NCBI RefSeq assembly: GCF_036588685.1
Contig: NC_086375.1
Span: 41,013,270 to 41,077,269 of the forward strand
Reading direction: 5' to 3'
DNA: 64,000 nt
Origin: Mytilus trossulus
Lineage: Eukaryota; Mollusca; Bivalvia; Mytilida; Mytilidae
Part shown: positions 48,601-59,806 of the stretch, in pieces
Layout of the letters: every line of letters starts with the position of its first letter
Position numbering within the stretch: position 1 is the stretch's first letter
The notes under the pieces: model-generated
The model's database searches: none
What the model saw: only the letters and a program-made list of their open reading frames with translations
Told to the model about the DNA's origin: nothing
Made by a program: the position numbers and the translations under genes

Positions 48601-51600
48601 ATTTGAAAGTAGTATAAAAAGATTCTCAAGTAACCAGGTAACACATTGTTCACACTATGGTCTATTTTCAATAGACAATAACTGTGTTCCCGGACCAATA
48701 GTATATGTTCAACTTGCTATTGACTAATTTGTAATCACTGAAATGAGCCCCCCATCTCGAACCCACTACTGGTAGGTTTTATAATCTGGATCCGATTGAG
48801 GCCTTCAACCAACTCGCCGAGTTTAGGGCGTACACTTAAAAATAGTCTAGCTACGCCACTGACATCACTTTGAATAATTGATATTCACTGTTAATCCAAA
48901 TTGCTAAATACACTTACAAATTCAATAAAACAAATCATAACATTACTCTGAGTCCATGTTTTTAGTTGTGTATTGTAAGTTGGCTATAAATGCCATTAAC
49001 AAATAAATACAAGGTTTATCAGGTTTCAAAAAACATTCAGAATTTGATCATAAATGCACCCTTTGAATTTTTTTCAAACTAAAATGTTTTGTATGAACTC
49101 AAGTTATCCAGTGAAAAACATACCTTGTCAGCAAAGAAAAGCAGTCCCATCAGATTTACATCCCAATCAATCAAGAGGTCAAAGTTGTCCTTTATTCCAA
49201 CCCATACCTTCACTACTAAGACTGGTTAATTGTTAAGGAATATATCATATTAGATAAATCAAGATAGAGAAAATACTCAGGGTCATAAATATTTACACTT
49301 TGATATTTTGTTTTTGAATCTGCATCTATCCTTAATTTTCAAACAAATTTTTGTATATATATATTTTTTTTTTTTGTGAAGTAAAAATTACAGAAAATAA
49401 ATTCTACCTGGAATTATTGAAAGCTTAACATAAAAATCTAGCACAATCATACTAAAAAGATACATCTTGTTCTGGTACTGAGACTGTCTTCATATCTACT
49501 GATGTCAAAACTCTGCCAAGTTGGATTCTACAATTATTAATGTAAAATTTTCAAAACATACAATATCCTTTCCAAATACAAAACTTACAATATCCTTTCC
49601 AAATACAAAACTTACGAATGTAGGCTATATTTAATAAGAGTATCTGTTTTATTATTAATATTTATTTCTATCTTACTTGTTAGAATACTATAAACTACAG
49701 AAAAGGATCATTTAAGGGCAATAACTCTTCAATTATGTAAATTAGCAGGTTATGCTGACTTGTTCATACAGGTGTAATACCACCAAATCATGGTACGTCA
49801 CATCTGGTTGTATACGAAAATAGGTCGAAAAAAATATTCCCTTGAATTTGACCGTTGTAGGTAATAAATCCTCTATTTTATTGCAGTAAAAGATTTCTGT
49901 GTCATAAACATACTAAGCTCAACCAAAGTGTAACAAACCATATTCCGCACAAGTTAGCAAAACAGAAAGATAGCTTACCTTGGCTAACACCAAATGTACG
50001 TAAATTAATACGTCGCCGTGACAGACTATACAAAAGAAAGAAAAAGTCGGCGGACCCTAAGATTACATCAAAATTCAAAGAAGCCAGGCAAAAAGTACAG
50101 AAAGAACTACGTCGTGCATATTGGAAGTACATCCAAAATATAGTAACACCTAAAGAAGAAACCCAACCACACAGCAATATGAAACGTTTCTGGACTTGTA
50201 TCAAACATATGAAGACTGATAGCAGCGGCGTGGCACCACTACGTAGTGATGGAGTACTTCACTCGCATCCTTTGGACCAAGCAACAATCCTGAATAAGCA
50301 GTTTCAATCTGCATTCTCTTCCAAGGAAACATATAGTCCAGAACAATTCAAATCTCGTTGTAACATGCCAGGTCAATACCCTTCTGCTGAAGATCTAATC
50401 ATTACAGAAAATGGAGTGCTGAAACTTCTTACAAAAATGAATCCACATAAAGCTTCAGGACCAGACAACCTAAAACCTAGAATACTTAAAGAACTTGCAA
50501 TCGAGATAGCCCCAATTTTAACTATCATCTTTACAACATCACTTAATACCGGGGAAGTACCATGATGGTACTGACTGGAAGAACGCCAACGTAAGCCCAG
50601 TCTTTAAGAAAGGAGAGAGATACAAGGCAGAGAATTATCGACCAATATCTCTGACATGCATCTGCTGTAAACTCATGGAACACATAATAACTAGTCATAT
50701 TATGAATCATGCAGATCTCCACAATATTCTATATCCATTACAACACGGATTTCGTAGCAAAAGATCATGCGAAACCCAGCTGATTGAATTTGTAACAGAT
50801 GTTCTCATCATGGACTTTTCGAAAGCCTTTGATAAGGTAGGACACAATCTCCTAATGCATAAACTGGAACACTATGGTATCCGAGGAAATGTAAACAAGT
50901 GGATCGCTAGTTTCCTGTCTAATCGCACACAAGCAGTAGTTGTTGATGGAGAAAGTTCATCTCATATTGATGTAGAGTCAGGAGTTCCCCAAGGCTCAGT
51001 ACTGGGGCCGTCATTATTCCTGTTCTACATTAACGATATGCCAGATGGATTTAAATCCACAGTCCGACTATTTGCAGACGACACAATAGCGTACCTAACG
51101 ATATCATCAGACAAAGATTCACATGATTTACAACAAGATCTGGACAAACTTGGAATATGGGAATCAAAATGGAAAAAGTCATTCCACCCTGACAAATGCA
51201 ATGTTCTCACCATCAGCAGGAAAAACAAGACAATTGCGACTTCATACAGTTCACATGGTCATATTCTTGAGTCAGTCAGCAGTGCAAAATATTTAGGCTG
51301 CACATTTACATCCGAACTCAGATGGAACGACCACGTAAATAATATATGCAATAAAGCAAACCGAACAATTGGTTTCCTAAAAAGAAATTTGAATATAGGA
51401 TCAACTACAGTTAAGGAGAATGCCTATAAAACATTGGTACATCCAATTGTTGAATATGCCAGTCCAGTATGGGATTCATACCTTAAGACAGAGACAGATA
51501 GACTTGAGATGGTACAAAGAAGAGGAGCTCGCTACTTGTCTAACAAACATCATAACCACTCCAGCGTTAACTTGGTGCTAAAACATCTGAAATGGACATC

Positions 51601-54600
51601 TCTAGAACAAAGAAGAAAGGAAGCGAGACTCACAATGCTATACAAAATAGAAAACAACAAAGTGGCCATTTCAAAGGAAGGTCGTCTAACACCACCAAAA
51701 AGAATGACACGAAACATGCATAATAAATCCTTCCAAGTACCATCAGCATCCTGTGATTACCGAAAACACTCATTCTTTCCAAGAACCATCTGGAATTGGA
51801 ACGCTCTTCCTCCTGGGGTCGTATCAGCACCGTCAGTCGAGGCCTTTAATGCCTCGATGACAAAGCTGAATTAAATTCCAAATTTTTGGGGGGAGGGGGG
51901 TGGTCGAATATGCGCACCAAACCATGGCAGTATAATCAGTCCGTTGATTGTGGCCATTACCTGGCAGAAGCAGAAGCAGAAGCATATGTCTTTGGTATTT
52001 CAAAGCACCATAATTTTTTTATTTTGGATTTCTATATAATATTTTGTAATCTTGAGGTTACATGGTGACTTAACCTTGTGCACAGATAGAATAAGGGGAG
52101 AAATTTGATGGGTTAACTTCTATTAATGATGGTTATTTTCTTATATGCAATGAAATGGTCTGTGAATTTTTTTCTATAGTACTGGACAGGATAAAACTTT
52201 ACTCATGCCAAGTATTTCCTTATTTGAAACAAATATAAATTTTCCACTTTTTTTTGGAATAGTGCAAATTTAACAAAGACTAATAGGGGAAAATCAATGG
52301 TGGTACATGTATTACACCTCATACCCATAGCCAGTGTTGAAAACAAATTTATAATGACTTTTAAATTGTGACTGTTTAAGTCGAGTTTTTGAGGCCAATT
52401 AACCCCCCTTTGAAAATTCCTGGCTATGGGCCTGCACCTACATGTAGCATGAAAATCTTGCTGATCAACTTTGCTGTTTAAATGTTTGTCACTTTTCATT
52501 TCTTATAAGAACATACTAAATGAAATGAAATTGATTATTACTACATGTACATCAATTATACAAATTCTGCTTCAGACGTCGTTCATTTCTTTGCTGATAT
52601 TGCAATTGCTTGGCTGTTGTAATACTTTTGGCAATACATGTAACATAATAATTTTTTTTAATACTTTATATGACTAATTACTAAGTGTACTTTTTCAAAT
52701 CAACAGAATGCTTCTTGATTATAATAAAAAGCTAAACACTTACAAACATTTTTCCTTCTTACTTACCAGAGATCCCTGTATCTTTTCACTTGTATAAAAT
52801 GCTAAAAAGATAATTTTATGATAAAATTACATGTACATGTACATGTAGTATGAAAAATAAATTGATTTCATTTATTTTAAATAAATGAATGTTTGTGCTT
52901 AAAGTGTTTAAGTTTGCATGTGCTACTGTTATATAAATACTATGTGCTACTATATATGTGCTGATATTAGACATTTGTTTTAATCTATCTTGCTTAGCTT
53001 TTATTCTGCATGTGCTATCTATGTATTAATATATATATGTGCTGTCTGTTTGCATGTTTGTGTTGTATGTGTGTCTGATGTTATTACATGTATGTTTTGT
53101 TTATTAATATCAGTCGGTTAAAGAGCTCTTAAGAGCTCATGTTCATTGTTATTATGTATATATATGCAACCCGACTTTAAATAAAGATTACTTTACTTTA
53201 CTTTTACTTTACTTTAACTGAAATCAACTTTTGTCAGCCTTGTACTTTTAATGAGATGCATACTCACTGTATGGATACAATAAACAATGGGAATGTGTGC
53301 TGTGTTTTTTTATTTTGGTCGGGTTGTTGTCTCTTTGACACATTCCCCATTTCCATTCTCAATTTTACATCTTGCAAATAACTTTATGAATGGAAACAGA
53401 AAATGTGTCAAAAAGAAAATTACTCAAACAAAGAGAAGAAGTCTTCAGAATTTTTTTGCATAGAATTAAAAAAAAATCCTTTCAAACCAGTGCCTTATAC
53501 TTGCTGTGGAGTTGGTTGAATTTTTGCTTCATGTTAAAGATGAAGGAGAGCAATAAAAGCCTGTTTCTTTCAGGCTTTGCTCTTTGTGTATTTTAGACTG
53601 AGTATAACTGTTTTTGGGTCATGGATGAATACCTCATATATATCTTTTGTTCATCCATTACATAATGAAAGTCAATCTTATACTAAAAATAAGGTTTTTT
53701 ATTCATGATTTTACTTCTTCTTTTCAGTCACTGCATTGTTATTGCTTTATTTATACCCTACACATTGTTTTGTTTTACATCATCTCTTTTTTTCAGTTGG
53801 AATCTAAAATAAGTATCTAATAATCATGTTAATTCCAAAAGCTCTATGAAGGGCTGGATCTGGTTTACAGAATCTAGAATAATGGGCAATAACTACAGAA
53901 AAATGGTCCTAAAAAAAGAAGAGAAAAATATGACAAAAATACAGTGAATAGGGAAAAATGGCGGAAACATTCAAAGAATGCATGAATGAAGACTTCCCAA
54001 TCTGAATCCTCCCCTACATGTATGTTACATTAACAATGAGTTATACTGAATCCAAGATAAGGTATTAAACTGTACCTGGAACATCTCTGTCTGTATGTAG
54101 AGTGAAGTAGGACTGTAGATTGGTCAAGTCTTTTCCTTTGTGTCCTGGCCAACATAAATTTCTTAAAGCTAGACATCTTAAATGTCTTAGTCTTCTCTGA
54201 AAATAAAAATATCTGAAATTAACAACATATAGCTTTCTATCATGTCTTTCCTGCCACTGACTATTTGTCCTTTGTTGACCAGCAAAGACCAGTTTTTATT
54301 GCAATGTCTTGTCCAAATTTTTAATAGACCAGTATTTCCCTTTATTTACTGAACTAAGGCCTGTTCACTACTAGTATTGACTGTTTTTTCCAACCTTGTT
54401 ATATGAAGTCATAGAAAGCTTTATTTTACTTGTAATGTCATGGATAAATGTCAACTGTACCCTATTCATACTGAAACATTCATTGTTTATCTCAGAAACA
54501 CCTCAAGCGTTAGTGACATGCTAGATCATTTGAAATGGAGAGACCTGGCACAGAGAAGAACTGATGCACGCCTGGTCATGTTCTATAAAATTTCATATCA

Positions 54601-57462
54601 CCTCATTGCTATCACAAAAACAGACAGATTAATTCAACCGCTCAGACAGTCCAGGAACATGCACACACTCTCATACCAAATTCCATCCTGCCGAACACAA
54701 ATAAGACAACAATCATTTTTCCCACACACAATTAAAATCTGGAACAGCCTTCCCCTGAGTATTGTGATGAGCGACTCTATAGAGTCGTTCAAAGTAGCCG
54801 TCTCAAACTACACCTACAGCCCATAAATTCATCATGTGTAAATAGTTTTATCTTAATATTTAAAAATAATAAATTAAAAATATGCACTATCACTATGTAA
54901 AATTATTTGTTTTTGTTTTTTTGTTTACTATCACAAATTTGTTATATTTCACTGTATATATACCTTCACAAAGCAATGTGCAGTACAAGTGACGTAAACT
55001 TCAACATGTTGAAGGCGGTCATTACATAGTAGAAGTAGAAGTAGAAGTAGAAATTCTGCAATTGATTTACTGATATAATTTTTCTTCATGTTAATTTTTT
55101 AAATAAAAAGTTACTTCAGTACTGAATAGATGTCATGGGATAGCTGTAGTCCAAATAATTATGAGACATCATGGACATTGAATTTTTGCTTTGACGCCTT
55201 CCTGTAATGTACATTGTACGGCATCACAGGAAAAAAAATATCATAGCCTTTCAAGACATCACACAATGTCAGAATTATTTCGACTAGATTTATATATAGC
55301 TGCAGAACCATGGATCTTAGATCCTTATGATATTTTTTTTACAATTTGCACCTACATGTATGGTCAATATATACTTTAAATAAATCAAAACCAGGAGGAC
55401 TTCAGAGCTACGGTTCCGAAGCTAGATTTTTGGAATAAAACAGAATAAAGAATTGCTGAAAGAAATATTTTTAGGAGTTCAAGTATTTATGATCATGATG
55501 AAACTATTTCAAATTTTTACTTTGACACCTTCCTGTCAATTAAAGGTGCAAAGAAAACATATAATAGCCTTCAAGATGTCATAATAATTTATTTGGACTA
55601 TACTTCATTTACTTTTAGCTAAATTATTATGTACACAACCAGATGCACATTTACATGAGCCATGACATATTATTCGTATGAAAAGTCGCATTAGAAATTG
55701 GAAACCATAATGTTTCTATCGTCTGGGTCGGTAATCTGTATCTGTATGTTATCTTCACCTCCTTTATAGGAGATCAGCGATTTCTCACTAAGGTATATAT
55801 ATCCATCCACCACAGTGTTAAAAATAGTCCATCACCAGTTATATTACATCATGTACAATTGGCTAAAACACATTTTCTATATACAGTCAATAAAAGTGTT
55901 TCTCTATTTAATAATATTTCGTTGTTATTTTAAAACTCATATTTGTGAAATTTATAAAAACTGTAATAAAAGCTAAAATTCAAAATTTATTTATGTATAG
56001 CCTATTTAAAATTATTCAGATCTAGTTCACTTGGATAATATTAAAATAATCTTCAATATTAAAATTTAAAATAGGGTATAGTTAAATCTTAGCTTTATCA
56101 AGTATACAAATAGATGAGTACTAAATTTATATATATGATATACATATATTTTTAATGGGTTATGCATACTTGAGATGTCCCTATTTTTTCCTGTTTTTTA
56201 TATCTGACAGCGTCCTATATCTTGCTCTATGAATGTTAAAAACATATCTGAGTTCTGTGTGAAACCTCTTTGCAAAGTGCATTGACTTGGTAAACTTGTT
56301 GGCCGGATTCTTAATTTCAGAATAGATTCGATGATTTTACAGAAAACTGGGAGAACTGTTATTCCACGATAATTCTTTATTTCTAAAATTGATCCCTTGT
56401 TTTTAAATACTGGAGAAAGGAGTCCTTTTTTAAGAAGATCTGGAATTAAACCTTTTTTGAAAATATCAACTAGAATTTGATGTATAGAATCTATAAGATT
56501 ATCTCCTGCGTATATAAAATTTTCAACAGTTAAGTCAAATGAATCAGAAGCTTTCCCTTTCTTCATTGAATTTAGAGCTTTGTATATTTCACATTTTGTT
56601 GGTTCTTTAATTTCGGAGTTCTTTGTTAATTCGGTTATAATGTCAATTTCATATTTAATTGAACTTTCGTTTTCAAAGTTAAAGTCTTCATCTCTTGAAG
56701 GAACTGCAAGGTTTGCAAAATGTTGTCTAAAGCCTTCCATAATATTGTCTTCTCCAGTTAAAATTTCATCATCTACATGCAGATCTTGAATATAACCATG
56801 TAATGATTTTCTCTGTTTGTTTATGAGCATGTGGAATATTTTGGTGTCTTAAGTTCTAGTGCTCATTATTTTTTCCTTAAGTTGTGAATTTATCATTGCT
56901 AATTCTGTTCTATATACCCTGCGAAAATTTTGCTTATTCTCCTTTTTTTTAGTTAAAGTATTATGATTGGATGGTGGTTTTCCAGCTTCATACCATTGTA
57001 AATTTGTGATTTTCATTTCTTTATATGCCGTGGATATCTCTTGGTTCCCAATTTGTAAATTTCCCATCTTTCTTTTTTTCTGCTTCGTTGGTTGACATTT
57101 ACGTGCACAATTATCTAAGATGTTACTAATTGCGGTAATTGATGTTTCTAGTTCCTTGTTGTTATTCGGTGAATTTATTGTCTGTATATTCAAGTTTACA
57201 AGCTTCTGATCAACTAAGTTCTTATATTCTTCTTTGTCTATCTTGTCCCATTTGATTTTTGGTTTAGTTGTACTGATGTTCTGATTTTGTCTTTTTTGTA
57301 AATTTGTTTTACACGATACAACTATTGGGTAATGGTCAGAAACATTTGAGTGTAGGGTTTCATTATTAAGATAATTTGCAGCCAGAGCCTGTTTTTCAAA
57401 TAAATTACCTGGTATGACGATAATTCAAAGTAGTTTCTTGCTACTTTTGAAGAGTTTTCCAT
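33671..57462 (-). CDS. UVRAG: UVRAG, autophagy/endosome VPS34-complex subunit
   Basis: Sixteen coding exons (minus strand, 5' to 3'): 57462-57409, 54196-54076, 52801-52767, 49527-49464, 49215-49124, 47708-47616, 47292-47213, 46619-46514, 45268-45142, 44231-44147, 43763-43673, 42829-42769, 42310-42145, 38619-38541, 36805-36714, 34652-33671. All junctions are GT/AG and all phases agree: 2328 nt, 775 residues. Domains: short N-terminus leading into RRLRHLR; C2-like region to about residue 135 (NPTW, VKVW); coiled coil about 180-315; BARA-like C-terminal domain about 320-440 ([35 protein letters not shown]); then an acidic, Ser-rich disordered tail of about 325 residues in one exon. In animals UVRAG pairs with Beclin-1 in the VPS34 lipid-kinase complex and acts in endosome and autophagosome maturation. 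The start has an in-frame TAG upstream and a good context (aacATGg). Confidence 0.95.
34653..36713 (-). other. UVRAG intron 15
   Basis: About 2.06 kb, AT-rich. A short irregular repeat (tttgcgcca / catttgc phrases) lies near 35410-35495. No nested gene is seen. Confidence 0.6.
36806..38540 (-). other. UVRAG intron 14 with repeats
   Basis: Holds a diverged R1-like segment near 36950-37110 and the inverted repeat cluster at 37147-38030. No gene is supported; the 88-codon frame at 38010 is repeat and intron sequence. Confidence 0.6.
37147..38030. repeat. Three copies of a (gtcc)n-type dispersed repeat, head to head
   Basis: A plus-oriented copy (about 37147-37410) faces two minus-oriented copies (about 37562-37795 and 37796-38030). 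Shared landmarks: aatttcagtccactgaaca, ttggggcatctgtg and tggtcaaa(g/a)ttttt. The last copy ends ctactatcgtaggtggggca. It could form a large stem in nuclear transcripts. Confidence 0.75.
38845..39790 (+). repeat. 161-bp tandem satellite, about six units
   Basis: The phrase gtcaaaatcg (or close variants) starts at 38875, 39036, 39197, 39358, 39519 and 39672: four offsets of exactly 161 bp, then 153. Unit landmarks are cttgacctc(t/c)attttgtca, aaagctttggt, ttcatgagaaaatgcacg and tttttcaatctttcaagaac. Length and wording fit the old bivalve satellite class of about 160 bp (BIV160-like); identity unverified. Confidence 0.9.
41445..41641 (-). promoter_or_regulatory. Promoter-like cluster in UVRAG intron 13
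   Basis: GTCACGTGT with its CACGTG E-box at 41447-41452, CCGGAA (ETS-like) at 41465-41470, and the perfect 10-bp palindrome TCTCGCGAGA at 41626-41635, a known core motif of housekeeping promoters (BANP site). On the minus strand a nine-codon open frame (41641-41615) ends at a donor GTAAAT, and an acceptor-like tttgacag follows near 41205. Could be an alternative or nested minus-strand promoter. It does not join UVRAG exon 14 in frame. Confidence 0.4.
45478..45814. mobile_element. MITE built from AATTCGAATT palindromes
   Basis: In UVRAG intron 8. Inverted ends ccttgttcacac (left) and gtgtgaactcagg (right). The interior is crowded with ttcgaatt and aattcaa motifs, including a direct 24-bp duplication (caaattgattcgaattggct...). 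No target duplication read. Confidence 0.65.
46271..46478. mobile_element. MITE with TA flanks
   Basis: In UVRAG intron 8. 208 bp with inverted ends ctgtggattcatt(t/a)att... and a TA dinucleotide on both sides (46269-46270, 46479-46480). Inner arms share ttttcgtgg. The TA flank suggests a Tc1/mariner-type mobiliser. Confidence 0.75.
48640..48870. repeat. Possible SINE-like repeat
   Basis: In UVRAG intron 5 (between exons at 49124 and 47708). The minus strand contains GTGGGTTCGAGAT, similar to a tRNA B box, and tagctagac, but no clear A box at the right distance. The tagctacgccactgac end is familiar from mussel repeats. Weak. Confidence 0.3.
49870..52000 (+). pseudogene. LINE (CR1/Jockey-like), 5'-truncated, broken RT
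   Basis: In UVRAG intron 3, antisense to UVRAG. Frame 1 (49870-50565) carries the post-endonuclease linker ([20 protein letters not shown]) and the first RT blocks ([11 protein letters not shown]). A roughly 10-bp insertion near 50564-50575 shifts the frame. Frame 2 (50580-51874) continues with [27 protein letters not shown] and FADDT, then the C-terminal region ([13 protein letters not shown]). A few residues before MDFSKAF appear lost. The endonuclease is absent. The 3' end has a (agaagc)n tail near 51965-51985. Confidence 0.88.
52105..52315 (+). repeat. Dispersed repeat, copy 2
   Basis: Homologous to 4287-4515 in the same orientation (tagtactggacagga, catgccaagta, ttatttgaaacaaa, ttaacaaagacta). 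Confidence 0.6.
53100..53220 (+). mobile_element. Retroelement 3' tail with (actttactt)n
   Basis: Ends tttaaataaagattactttactttacttttac, typical of a LINE-type 3' end with a simple-repeat tail. Includes the perfect palindrome gagctcttaagagctc (53122-53137). No coding part is present. Confidence 0.45.
53301..53366 (+). repeat. Retroelement 3' UTR fragment
   Basis: tgtgttttttattttggtcg...ccccatttccattctcaatt matches the end of 19720-20008 almost exactly. Confidence 0.75.
54440..55055 (+). pseudogene. LINE 3' end, second copy
   Basis: The frame from about 54500 to 54826 resembles the C-terminus of the 49870-52000 LINE ([35 protein letters not shown]). It is 5'-truncated and ends in a (tagaag)n tail at about 55028-55050. 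Located in UVRAG intron 1, antisense to UVRAG. Confidence 0.8.
55152..55285. mobile_element. Foldback MITE of the gtccaaataatt family, copy 1
   Basis: Starts gtccaaataattatgagaca and ends near agcctttcaagacatcac, then a decayed aatt motif. Same words as the palindrome at 58594-58691. The interior has cttcctgtaatgtac. Confidence 0.55.
55470..55607. mobile_element. Foldback MITE of the gtccaaataatt family, copy 2
   Basis: Contains actttgacaccttcctgtca and ends atagccttcaagatgtcata ... atttggac. The left end is poorly defined. Confidence 0.5.
56198..57380 (-). pseudogene. LINE fragment (endonuclease end to RT start)
   Basis: One minus-strand frame read from about 57380 to 56198 with a single internal TAA at about 56850. 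It begins with the last endonuclease motif (SDHYPIVVS), continues through a Lys-rich linker and the first RT blocks ([31 protein letters not shown]), and stops before the catalytic RT motifs. Both ends are missing. It lies in UVRAG intron 1, in the sense direction, starting about 30 bp after the exon 1 donor. Confidence 0.82.
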
Positions 57463-57596
57463 GTTACAATATGATAGCTACATTATTGATAAGGATTCGC
57501 TTGTGTTTATGTTTTTACAGACGTATTTGTCATAGTCTAGGGGAGTTTTCGCTTTCGGAAATTCACTCCGTCCACCATTTTAAACATCTCGATTTT

Positions 57597-57608
57597 GATC
57601 ATGTGACC
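57597..57608. promoter_or_regulatory. E-box (M-box/CLEAR-like), proximal
   Basis: gatcatgtgacc, containing TCATGTGA, a motif preferred by MiT/TFE bHLH-zip factors. It lies 135 bp upstream of the UVRAG ATG. Confidence 0.5.
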
Positions 57609-57774
57609 CAATGTTCTTCGATTGATTTCGCTAAATTGAAGATTGCTTGCACAAATTTAGGGCTAAAAAATCATTCAAAATCATCCCTTGATGTCTTTTT
57701 TTACTGATAACGAAATCAAAACAATCAAATATACAAATAGTTGAAGAATTTTCGATTCCGAAGACGAGACTGCA

Positions 57775-57786
57775 GATCATGTGATC
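57775..57786. promoter_or_regulatory. E-box (M-box/CLEAR-like), distal palindrome
   Basis: gatcatgtgatc, TCATGTGA on the plus strand, 178 bp from the first site. Confidence 0.5.
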
Positions 57787-57800
57787 GAATAAATTATCTA

Positions 57801-57808
57801 CCGGAAGT
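57801..57808 (+). promoter_or_regulatory. ETS-type site
   Basis: ccggaagt, an exact ETS core common in TATA-less housekeeping promoters. Confidence 0.45.
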
Positions 57809-58593
57809 TTAATAAGCAGACAGCAAACAGGTGCCCTAAGTTGATAAAAGTTATATTGTTTGAGACAACAATGAACTATAACATCATCTTTTTATAAAAG
57901 TAAATATATTGTAATGAGAAACAGTCATATATCTTTTATTCAGCAATCAGTTGACTATTGTAAAACTTTAGTTTTGCAAATATATAAATGATCATAAATT
58001 GTAAATAGTAGTATTTGTCCTGTATTACAGTGTTATGTGTAAGGCAAAATAGTGTCCTGGGAAATTGTGTCCACATGGACACTATTTCATAGAATTTAGG
58101 TATTCAATAATGTCCATTGCCTTTGATTATTGTCCCCTAAATGGACAGATTTTTATAGCAATATCTATGAAATAGTGTCCACTTGACTTCAGAATCTTAT
58201 GAAATAGAGGACATTATTTCATGGTGGACATTATTAAATCCTACTATTATTAACAAATAACATGAACCCCCATACATGCAGAAACAAGTGCCTGTGGCTA
58301 TTACTGGATATTACACAGGTTCCCGTAATTTTTTTTTGTCATCGAACAAAATATCTGACGCCACAAATTATTGTCAACAGAAAAGTGATTGTTGTATGAC
58401 GTCAAAAGTTCAAGCGACTGGGTCAGTCGGGAATAGCAATAAGGAGTATTGATTATTAAAATCAGTGCATTTATACAAATACAGTGGAGTCTCCAGTGTC
58501 TGCACGGCTGGTGATATTGCGCAAACTTGATTTCCTCATATCTGCAATGTATTCCAGATAGAATAGTTCTTGTTACTGTTTTAGTCTATGATC

Positions 58594-58691
58594 GTCCAAA
58601 TAATTTTGATGTCTTGAAAGGCTATTATAATTTTTTCTTTGACAAAGAAAAAAATTATAATAGCCTTTCAAGACGTCATAGTCATTTGGAC
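58594..58691. mobile_element. 98-bp near-perfect palindrome (foldback MITE)
   Basis: Left arm gtccaaataattttgatgtc...tttctttg and right arm caaagaaa...agacgtcatagtcatttgga c, centred near 58642 with a loop of about one base. Only a few mismatches. Related to 55152-55285, 55470-55607 and a half copy near 59380-59420. Confidence 0.85.
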
Positions 58692-59569
58692 TACCAAAGG
58701 GACAGAAAATATTAAAATCAATACATGTAATAAGTTCATGAGTAAATTTATTACTGGAATCCAACAATTAACCATACATGTATTTAGCCAATTTACCATA
58801 AAAAAATTAAATCATCAAATAAAAGTTGTTTTTGTTTAAATCAAATTTATATCAGATCTGTCAAAACAAAATTTGCTCTGCAGCATTGACAATCTGGTTC
58901 AAACTTGACTATTTCGTCATATAAATCATTCCTTTATTAAAATGAATATGCAGGACATGTTCTGGTAGAAGACTCAAATCAGTGATATTTTGATGATTTA
59001 TATTTTACATATAAATTTAAATAAAGTTGTTAAAAATTTGGTGTATAAAGTAAGTCTTAAAATATGAAAAATTTATATAAAAAGTGTCCAAATTCAAAAC
59101 ACTATCAAACTCTCTAAAAATGCCTAGAATGCAGGATTTTGCACCATACATTTCATACCCTCCAAAAAAAAAAATTTCAATTATTTTGCCTCACTAAAAT
59201 AGGATGCCTAGTTACGGCCTTGACAGATTACACAGTAATGTGAAGTCATACATGTAAGTCATTGGTGCACAGATATTAATAATTCCCTTCACCAGTATTC
59301 ATGGTATTGGCAGTAATTAATGCAGCTTTCAACATAAAAAGTCTCACTTAGAAAATCTAAAAGTAGAGTTTTTTATATGACAAAATAATTCTGAAGTCTT
59401 GGAAAGCTCTTGTCAGCAGTCGGTATCCAGGAAAAAATGTATATACAAAAATGGCCCACTAATGAATGTCTTCTTCAAACTATTAAAGTAAATGATAACT
59501 TATACACTTAATCCATTTTGTGATTCTGTGTTTGAAGCAAGGATGGCGAAATCAGAAAATCTCCATTAC

Positions 59570-59790
59570 AGATTAGTGGTCGCTGATATTTCTATATCCC
59601 ATTCATTGTTACATCAAATTGAACTGAGAATGGAAACAGTGCATGCAATAAATAGACATCAACCCGATCAAAAAGCTGAAACAGCTAAAGGCTTCTATAG
59701 ATAGCTAGTTGTATTATACAGCAAAAAAATACAGTACCTGTAGAAAGCCATAGCTGGCCCCTAAACAATGATATATACTAGTTCAACACA
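59570..59790 (-). repeat. Inverted copy of the retroelement 3' UTR
   Basis: On the minus strand it reads like 19720-20008 (aactagtatatatcattgtt then aggggccagct ... ccattctcagttcaa). Diverged. The 70-codon plus frame at 59492 is mostly this repeat. Confidence 0.6.
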
Positions 59791-59806
59791 ATGGAAACCA
59801 CACTAA

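Larger units (their letters stand above)
57463..57900. promoter_or_regulatory. Candidate UVRAG promoter, possibly shared with LAMTOR4
   Basis: The region directly upstream of the UVRAG start codon. It contains two GATCATGTGA E-boxes (57597-57606, 57775-57784), CCAAT at 57607-57611 and CCGGAAGT at 57801-57808. No TATA box. The 97-codon plus-strand frame that overlaps it is antisense to UVRAG exon 1 and its 5' UTR and is not a gene. Confidence 0.5.

Noticed and set aside
48750..48800. B-box-like GGGTTCGAGAT on the minus strand suggesting a tRNA
   Set aside because: No acceptor stem or A box at a usable distance, so at most a SINE relic.
55191..55379. 62-codon frame at the start of UVRAG intron 1 repeats
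   Set aside because: Overlaps a foldback MITE of the gtccaaataatt family.
57414..57707. 97-codon plus-strand frame upstream of LAMTOR4
   Set aside because: It is antisense to UVRAG exon 1, whose start codon and phase fit the rest of UVRAG.
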